Positions 1-3,664 of a stretch of 6,578 nt of DNA are shown here, one piece after another. A program made the position numbers and the translations under genes. Within the stretch, counting starts at the first letter, position 1, and each line of letters opens with the position of its first letter. Source of the stretch: an uncultured Clostridia bacterium (GTDB lineage Bacteria > Bacillota > Clostridia > Lachnospirales > Lachnospiraceae); assembly GCA_947304065.1 (NCBI GenBank), contig CAMZAI010000153.1, positions 1-6,578 on the forward strand, written 5' to 3'. The notes beneath the pieces are model-generated. The model saw only the letters and a program-made list of their open reading frames with translations, made no database searches and was not told the DNA's origin.

Positions 1-22
1 CGATAAGCGAATGCCCTCGGCA
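1..22. repeat. Left copy of a 22-base direct repeat shared by both window ends
   Basis: These 22 bases are identical to the last 22 bases of the window (6557-6578). The repeat runs into the left arm of the hairpin at 13-47, so the right-hand copy looks like the beginning of a second copy of the same hairpin element, cut off by the window edge. It is either a dispersed repeat at which an assembly stopped or the overlap of a circular contig. The identity is seen directly; the explanation is inferred. Confidence 0.85.
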
Positions 23-47
23 GCAAGCTCGCTTGCTGGACGAGGGC
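13..47. terminator. Long GC-rich hairpin downstream of the SDR gene; possible terminator or dispersed palindrome
   Basis: GCCCTCG (13-19) pairs with CGAGGGC (41-47), and CAGCAAG (21-27) pairs with CTTGCTG (32-38). This makes 14 base pairs with one small asymmetric bulge (G20 against G39-A40) and a CTCG loop. It lies 20 bases beyond the stop codon of the leftward dehydrogenase gene, where a terminator is expected. However, no T tract follows the stem in the leftward direction, so it is not a canonical intrinsic terminator. The structure may instead block 3' exonucleases or be a member of a repeated palindrome family, since part of it recurs at the right end of the window. Confidence 0.6.
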
Positions 48-66
48 TGAGTGAAAAATGAAAAAA

Positions 67-855
67 TCAGCTTGTAGGAGAAACCTTCGAGTCGATATGC
101 ATTCCCATTCCCGCGGTATGAGCGGAAACTTCGGAAGCAAGGAAGAGAACTGCGTCCGCAACCTCTTCGGGCTTCGCATAACGCTTGTCCATTGCGTAGG
201 TTCCTGCGATGGCTGCCATAGCCTGCTCGTGAGTCATCGAATCGCCGAAGAAATCCTTCTCGATGCGGAGCATCATGGGAGTATCTACGGGGCCGGGGCA
301 GATGTAGTTTACATGAACGCCTACGGGACCGAGCTCCATTGCGATGCACTTGGTAAGGCCTGCAACGGCGTACTTTGAAGAAACGTAAGCGCTGTTGCCT
401 GCTGTGGGCTCATAAGCTGCAGCGGAAGCGATAACAACGATCGAACCGGACTGCTTCTCGATAAGAGTGGGAGCTGCATACTTCATAAGGAGCATAACAG
501 AGAATACGTTGAGCATATAGGTCTGCTCGAACAGATCGAGAGTCATGTCCTGAACGGGATGCGACTTGCCTTCGTAACCTGCGTTGGGGATAACGATATC
601 AAGTGTGCCGAACTTTGCCTTTGCATCGTCTACGAGCTTCTTGATATCTTCTTCTTTGTTCATGTCAGCAACAAATCCGGCAACCTGTCCGGGAGCTGCG
701 TTAAGTGTGGGGATAAGATCGTCGATCTTTGCCTGGCTGGTCGAAGAGAAAGCAACCTTCGAGCCCTCTGCGAGGAAAGCCTTAACGATGGCGGTTCCGA
801 TTCCGCCTGTACCGCCTGTTACAAGAACTACTTTGTCTTTGAGTTTAAGATCCAT
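67..855 (-). CDS. Classical short-chain dehydrogenase/reductase (SDR), substrate unknown
   Basis: This is a 262-residue cytoplasmic NAD(P)-dependent oxidoreductase of the classical SDR family, of normal length (about 250). The Rossmann glycine motif TGGTGGIG is at 13-20, Asp64 is the usual adenine-pocket acid, NAG is at 91-93, and the catalytic tetrad is Asn116, Ser144, Tyr157 and Lys161 with the standard S-x12-Y-x3-K spacing. The PGPVDTP segment at 187-193 is the usual nicotinamide-side loop. The end of the second strand reads SSTS (37-40) with neither an Asp nor a basic residue, so NAD or NADP preference cannot be called. The extreme C-terminus reads HIDSKV where most relatives have a VDGG-like motif, which is mildly unusual. 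The start at 853-855 is preceded by a strong AAGGAGA site. The gene diverges from purC and has its own promoter. FabG-like, sugar-alcohol or hydroxysteroid substrates are all possible. Confidence 0.93.
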   Translation of the reverse strand: MDLKLKDKVVLVTGGTGGIGTAIVKAFLAEGSKVAFSSTSQAKIDDLIPTLNAAPGQVAGFVADMNKEEDIKKLVDDAKAKFGTLDIVIPNAGYEGKSHPVQDMTLDLFEQTYMLNVFSVMLLMKYAAPTLIEKQSGSIVVIASAAAYEPTAGNSAYVSSKYAVAGLTKCIAMELGPVGVHVNYICPGPVDTPMMLRIEKDFFGDSMTHEQAMAAIAGTYAMDKRYAKPEEVADAVLFLASEVSAHTAGMGMHIDSKVSPTS

Positions 856-908
856 AATAGAATAATCTCCTTCCTTTTCTACTGTTCCACCATAAATATG
901 CTATACGT

Positions 909-929
909 ATCGATACATCCAATATCGAT
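909..929. promoter_or_regulatory. Perfect inverted repeat in the SDR leader, possible operator or RNA hairpin
   Basis: ATCGATA (909-915) and TATCGAT (923-929) are exact reverse complements separated by seven bases. The left arm is nested in two further palindromes, ATACGTAT (903-910) and GTATCGATAC (907-916). The repeat begins about 14 bases downstream of the -10 box of the leftward dehydrogenase promoter, so it covers the predicted start of transcription and early leader. A dimeric repressor site is the simplest reading; a 7-bp stem-loop near the 5' end of the mRNA is the alternative. No regulator gene lies in the window. Confidence 0.5.
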
Positions 930-942
930 TGCTGCTGGTTGT

Positions 943-971
943 ATTCTATAGCCAAATTTATGATTTGTCAA
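943..971 (-). promoter_or_regulatory. Sigma-A type promoter for the SDR gene
   Basis: Reading leftward, TTGACA (966-971) is a perfect -35 box, followed after exactly 17 bases by TAGAAT (943-948), which matches the -10 consensus at five of six positions. Transcription would start near 936, giving a leader of about 80 bases before the start codon. The near-ideal boxes predict strong basal expression, consistent with the strong ribosome site and with a possible repressor site just downstream. Confidence 0.8.
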
Positions 972-986
972 ATAATTTTTTTCTGC

Positions 987-1016
987 TTGAGGGCGAATGA
1001 AGGGATATGCTATATT
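987..1016 (+). promoter_or_regulatory. Extended -10 promoter for the purC-mnmA operon
   Basis: TTGAGG (987-992) and TATATT (1011-1016) are separated by 18 bases, and a TGC triplet (1008-1010) directly precedes the -10 box as an extended -10 element, which would compensate for the imperfect -35. Transcription would start near 1023, giving a leader of about 70 bases. The box lies only 15 bases from the -35 of the divergent dehydrogenase promoter, so the two polymerase sites nearly touch. No recognised PurR box or purine riboswitch was found in the leader. Confidence 0.65.
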
Positions 1017-1058
1017 TTTATGTGGAAAGTAAAGAATCCCCGCATGTAAGGGAATGAA

Positions 1059-1092
1059 AAGGAGGAGGGCTGCTTTCGCGGCCGATAAAAAG
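1059..1092 (+). promoter_or_regulatory. purC ribosome-binding site with an intervening hairpin
   Basis: A near-perfect AAGGAGGA site (1059-1066) lies 26 bases from the preferred purC ATG (1093), which is too far for normal initiation, and no in-frame ATG, GTG or TTG lies between. GGCTGC (1068-1073) can pair with GCGGCC (1078-1083; one G-U pair) around a TTTC loop. If this 6-bp hairpin forms, the remaining distance is about 10 bases, which is normal. The pairing is seen in the sequence; its role in translation is inferred by analogy with phage T4 gene 38, where a hairpin shortens such spacing. Confidence 0.5.
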
Positions 1093-1968
1093 ATGAAGGA
1101 ATACACACCCGTTAAGTCCGGAAAGGTCAGGGAGATCTACGATCTCGGAGACAAAATGATCCTTGTGGCGTCGGACAGGATCAGCTGCTTTGACGTGATC
1201 CTGCATAATGTCATCAAGGGCAAGGGAAATGTGCTCACACAGATGTCGAAGTTCTGGTTCGATCTTACGGAGGATATCGTGCCCAACCACATGATCTCCA
1301 CAGATCCCTCGGATATGCCCGAGTTCTTCGGGACCGAAGAGTTCGCCGGCAAGTGCATGCTCGTTAAAAAGCTTCGCATGCTGCCCGTTGAATGCATCGT
1401 GAGAGGCTATATCTCGGGTTCGGGCTGGAAGAGCTACAAGGAAGATCAGACCGTGTGCGGCATCAAGCTCCCCGCAGGCCTTAAGGAGTCCGATAAGCTG
1501 CCCGAGCCTATTTTCACGCCTTCCACAAAGGAAGAGCTCGGAGACCACGATATCAATATTTCCTACGAGCAGTGCATAGAGCACCTCGAGAAGTATTATC
1601 CCGGAAAGGGAAAGGAATATGCGGAGAAGATCCGCGATTATACTATCGCAATTTATAAGAAATGCGCCGATTACGCTCTCACAAAGGGCATTATCATAGC
1701 GGATACAAAGTTTGAGTTCGGTCTCGACGAGAATGACAATATCGTAGTCGGTGATGAGATGCTGACTCCCGATTCATCGAGATTCTGGCCCGCGGACAAG
1801 TACGAGCCCGGCCACGGACAGCCCTCGTTCGATAAGCAGTTCGCACGCGACTGGCTGCTCGCGAACCCGCATGACGACTGGACTCTGCCCGAGGATGTCG
1901 CACAGAAGACGATAGATATCTATCTTAAGGGTTATGAACTGATCACAGGAAAGAAGCTGGATTGTTAA
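1093..1968 (+). CDS. purC: Phosphoribosylaminoimidazole-succinocarboxamide synthase (SAICAR synthetase)
   Basis: This cytoplasmic enzyme of de novo purine synthesis joins aspartate to CAIR using ATP, forming SAICAR. The 291-residue product shows the N-terminal KSGKVREIYDLG nucleotide-binding segment (8-19), the first family signature VASDRISCFDVIL (25-37), the substrate region ECIVRGYISGSGWKSY (100-115), FTPSTKEELGDHD (141-153), and the second signature IADTKFEFG (202-210) followed by DEMLTPDSSRFWP. It belongs to the longer form (yeast Ade1 is about 306 residues) rather than the roughly 240-residue form common in pur operons. An in-frame ATG at 1054 would add 13 residues (MKRRRAAFAADKK), but the only good ribosome site lies inside that extension, and family members begin close to MKEYTPV, so 1093 is preferred. 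No other pur gene is adjacent. It is the first gene of an overlapping pair with mnmA. Confidence 0.95.
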   Translation: MKEYTPVKSGKVREIYDLGDKMILVASDRISCFDVILHNVIKGKGNVLTQMSKFWFDLTEDIVPNHMISTDPSDMPEFFGTEEFAGKCMLVKKLRMLPVECIVRGYISGSGWKSYKEDQTVCGIKLPAGLKESDKLPEPIFTPSTKEELGDHDINISYEQCIEHLEKYYPGKGKEYAEKIRDYTIAIYKKCADYALTKGIIIADTKFEFGLDENDNIVVGDEMLTPDSSRFWPADKYEPGHGQPSFDKQFARDWLLANPHDDWTLPEDVAQKTIDIYLKGYELITGKKLDC

Positions 1969-3044
1969 TGGAGAAACTTGGAAAGGCACTTATAGCGATG
2001 AGCGGCGGCGTGGATTCGTCCGTCGCTGCGAAGCTTACGCAGGAGCAGGGGTACGAGTGCATCGGATGCATGATGAAGCTCTACGACATTACCGACGACG
2101 AGGCGGATACGGCCTCGCGTACATGCTGTTCCGTCGACGACGCTGACGACGCGCGCAATGTCGCGTACCGGCTCGGGATGCCTTTTTACGTATTTAATTT
2201 CAAAGATGAGTTTAAAAAGAAGGTCATAGACCGCTTTACGGAGAGCTATCTGAAAGGGACCACGCCCAACCCCTGCATAGAGTGCAACCGCTATCTGAAG
2301 TTTGAACGGCTCTATCAGCGGGCGCTGGAGCTGGGCTGCGACAAGATCGTGACCGGCCATTACGCAAGGATAGAGTATAACGGGGAAAGGTACCTCTTAA
2401 AGAAGGGACTCGACGCGTCGAAGGATCAGAGCTATGTGCTGTTCAGGCTCACACAGGAGCTGCTCGCGCATACGCTGTTCCCGCTCGGGGAACTGAGCAA
2501 GGAGGATTCGCGAAAGATCGCCGCGGAGAACGGTTTCGTGAATGCGGCGAAGCCCGACAGCCAGGATATCTGCTTTGTCCCCGATGGAGATTACGCGGCC
2601 GTGATAGAGCGGTATACGGGCGTAAAAGTACCTGAAGGCGATTTTGTCGATATGTCGGGAAAGGTGCTCGGACGCCACAAGGGCATCATCCATTATACGA
2701 TCGGACAGCGCAGGGGCCTTGGGATCTCCGCGGCGGAACCGCTGTACGTCGTTGCGATCGATGTGCCGGAGAATAAAGTGATACTGGGGCCAGATGAGGC
2801 GCTCTTTACTAAAGAAGTCAGGACAGAAGACTTCAACTGGATCCCGGGAGGGGAGATACCGCGGGAATTCAGGTGCTCCGCGAAGATCCGCTACCACCAC
2901 AGGGAGCAGCCCGGAACGCTGTATTCAGGGGACGACGGTACCGGCCGGTTCATTTTCGACGAGCCGCAGCGCGCGATCACGCCCGGGCAGTCACTCGTTC
3001 TGTATAACGGGGACGAGGTGCTCGGCGGCGGAATGATAGTGTGA
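1968..3044 (+). CDS. mnmA: tRNA-specific 2-thiouridylase MnmA
   Basis: MnmA activates the C2 of the wobble uridine in Lys, Glu and Gln tRNAs with ATP and installs sulfur there, acting in the cytoplasm. The 358-residue protein (E. coli MnmA is 368) has the PP-loop SGGVDSS (12-18), a TCCSVDDADDAR segment (52-63), the TPNPCIECNRYLKF motif (99-112), TGHYAR (129-134), SKDQSYVL (151-158), DSQDICF (197-203) and HYTIGQRRGLGI, and ends in the usual beta-barrel with GGGMIV. Cys106 and Cys202 match the catalytic pair (E. coli Cys102 and Cys199). Cys103 stands where E. coli has Asp99, so three cysteines are available and could ligate an iron-sulfur cluster. The ATG overlaps the purC stop (TAATG) with only a weak AGGAAAG upstream, implying translational coupling. 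No terminator follows, so some transcripts may run into trxA. Codons are richer in CGG and GGG than in the neighbouring genes, suggesting lower expression. Confidence 0.96.
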   Translation: MEKLGKALIAMSGGVDSSVAAKLTQEQGYECIGCMMKLYDITDDEADTASRTCCSVDDADDARNVAYRLGMPFYVFNFKDEFKKKVIDRFTESYLKGTTPNPCIECNRYLKFERLYQRALELGCDKIVTGHYARIEYNGERYLLKKGLDASKDQSYVLFRLTQELLAHTLFPLGELSKEDSRKIAAENGFVNAAKPDSQDICFVPDGDYAAVIERYTGVKVPEGDFVDMSGKVLGRHKGIIHYTIGQRRGLGISAAEPLYVVAIDVPENKVILGPDEALFTKEVRTEDFNWIPGGEIPREFRCSAKIRYHHREQPGTLYSGDDGTGRFIFDEPQRAITPGQSLVLYNGDEVLGGGMIV

Positions 3045-3082
3045 ACATCCAAAAAGTTTATTATTTGTTTACAGGCTGTTTA

Positions 3083-3111
3083 TTGACTTTATACGCACCG
3101 GATATTATCAT
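3083..3111 (+). promoter_or_regulatory. Sigma-A type promoter for trxA
   Basis: TTGACT (3083-3088) and TATCAT (3106-3111) are separated by exactly 17 bases and each differs from consensus at a single position. Transcription would begin near 3118, leaving a leader of about 57 bases. That leader contains a small GCGC-ATTT-GCGC hairpin (3148-3159), which ends five bases before the GGAG ribosome site (3165-3168). The promoter makes trxA independent of the purC-mnmA operon. Confidence 0.8.
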
Positions 3112-3174
3112 TCTAATACAAAGTTGCTTATTGTCTGATCACAGAGAGCGCATTTGCGCAGAATGGAGTGAATT

Positions 3175-3489
3175 ATGGAGATACAGCTTACAAACGATAA
3201 TTTCAAAGAGAAGGTTATGAATTCGCAGATCCCCGTGCTGGTGGATTTCTGGGCACCCTGGTGCGGTCCCTGCAAGATGCTCGGACCCGAGCTTGAGAAG
3301 CTGGCAGAGGAGCACGACGGCGAACTGATCGTGGGCAAGGTAAATATCGACGACGAAGAAGATCTTGCCGCGGAATACAAGATCATGAGCATTCCTACAA
3401 TGCTCGTGTTCAAGAACGGAGTCCAGGTTGCGAAGAAGGTCGGATACGCACCCAGAGCAGAGGTGCTCGAGCTTATTCAGAACTCCTGA
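3175..3489 (+). CDS. trxA: Thioredoxin
   Basis: This is a 104-residue cytoplasmic thiol-disulfide reductant, the usual length for bacterial thioredoxin. The active site FWAPWCGPCK places the redox cysteines at 30 and 33; Asp24 is the buried acid, and the cis-proline is Pro74 in SIPT (72-75). It would be recycled by thioredoxin reductase, which is not in the window, and serves ribonucleotide reductase, peroxiredoxins and repair of oxidised proteins. The GGAG ribosome site lies six bases before the ATG. The gene has its own near-consensus promoter and is followed 26 bases later by an intrinsic terminator, so it is mainly monocistronic. The canonical WCGPC motif and the absence of a signal peptide argue against a secreted or specialised thioredoxin-like protein. 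Confidence 0.97.
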   Translation: MEIQLTNDNFKEKVMNSQIPVLVDFWAPWCGPCKMLGPELEKLAEEHDGELIVGKVNIDDEEDLAAEYKIMSIPTMLVFKNGVQVAKKVGYAPRAEVLELIQNS

Positions 3490-3515
3490 AGCATTAGATG
3501 ATCAATGTATGACAG

Positions 3516-3547
3516 AGGCCGGAGAGACGATCTCCGGCCTTTCTTTC
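3516..3547 (+). terminator. Intrinsic terminator of trxA
   Basis: AGGCCGGAGA (3516-3525) and TCTCCGGCCT (3531-3540) form a perfect 10-bp stem around a five-base GACGA loop, followed directly by TTTCTTTC. This is a canonical rho-independent terminator. It separates trxA from the pullulanase promoter, whose first operator begins ten bases further on. Confidence 0.92.
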
Positions 3548-3556
3548 ATTATTTTC

Positions 3557-3570
3557 TGGAAACGTTTCCA
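3557..3570. promoter_or_regulatory. Upstream LacI/CcpA-type operator (cre-like) of the pullulanase gene
   Basis: TGGAAACGTTTCCA is a perfect 14-bp palindrome centred on CG, the hallmark of LacI-family operators, and it fits the relaxed cre core TGNAANCGNWNNCA of Bacillus CcpA. It lies just upstream of the -35 box, centred about 50 bases before the predicted transcription start and 23 bases (about two helical turns) from the second operator. CcpA or a maltose-type LacI-family repressor are both possible binders. Confidence 0.78.
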
Positions 3571-3578
3571 AAAAATGA

Positions 3579-3607
3579 TTGAAAACGTTTCCGACCTCTG
3601 TTATGAT
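3579..3607 (+). promoter_or_regulatory. Sigma-A type promoter of the pullulanase gene
   Basis: TTGAAA (3579-3584) and TATGAT (3602-3607) lie exactly 17 bases apart, each one or two changes from consensus. Transcription would start near 3614. The leader of about 50 bases starts with a small hairpin, CGTAAA (3613-3618) with TTTACG (3624-3629), which may protect the 5' end of the mRNA. The -35 box and spacer are overlapped by the downstream operator, so a bound repressor would exclude polymerase. Confidence 0.8.
3580..3593. promoter_or_regulatory. Downstream LacI/CcpA-type operator overlapping the -35 box
   Basis: TGAAAACGTTTCCG shares the ACGTTTCC core with the upstream site and is a near-palindrome: the internal 12 bases have one mismatched pair. 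It agrees with the relaxed cre pattern except at its last base. It covers the -35 box and half the spacer of the pullulanase promoter, which is a position for repression. Together with the upstream site it suggests cooperative binding of two dimers or a tetramer on one face of the helix. Confidence 0.75.
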
Positions 3608-3664
3608 AGGTTCGTAAAGGGCTTTTACGCCCACAGGACGGATATGAAAACAAGGGGGATATGT

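Noticed and set aside
58..378. A 106-codon plus-strand frame opposite the dehydrogenase
   Set aside because: It lies inside the well-supported minus-strand SDR gene, has no ribosome site, and its translation matches no family I recognise.
1044..1049. ATG immediately followed by TAA in the purC leader, a possible start-stop regulatory element
   Set aside because: No ribosome site at a workable distance precedes it, so it is most likely chance.
1054..1092. Upstream purC start adding MKRRRAAFAADKK
   Set aside because: The only good ribosome site lies inside this extension, and the AAGGGA before it abuts the ATG. PurC relatives begin near the 1093 ATG.
1023..1092. Purine riboswitch or PurR box in the purC leader
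   Set aside because: The leader is only about 70 bases and shows no conserved purine-aptamer junction or PurR-type CGAA repeat that I can recognise.
879..1584. Minus-strand frames at 879-1106 and 1018-1584
   Set aside because: They run through the divergent promoter region and antisense to purC, and show no ribosome site or recognisable domain.
3428..3664. N-terminal extension of the pullulanase frame to 1008 residues
   Set aside because: It begins inside trxA and crosses the trxA terminator, the operators and the promoter. The ATG at 3665 has a strong ribosome site and opens directly on a signal peptide.
3644..3664. Alternative pullulanase start giving MKTRGIC before the signal peptide
   Set aside because: Its upstream AGGA is weaker than the AAGGGGG preceding 3665. 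The seven extra residues would not change function, so it remains possible but second choice.
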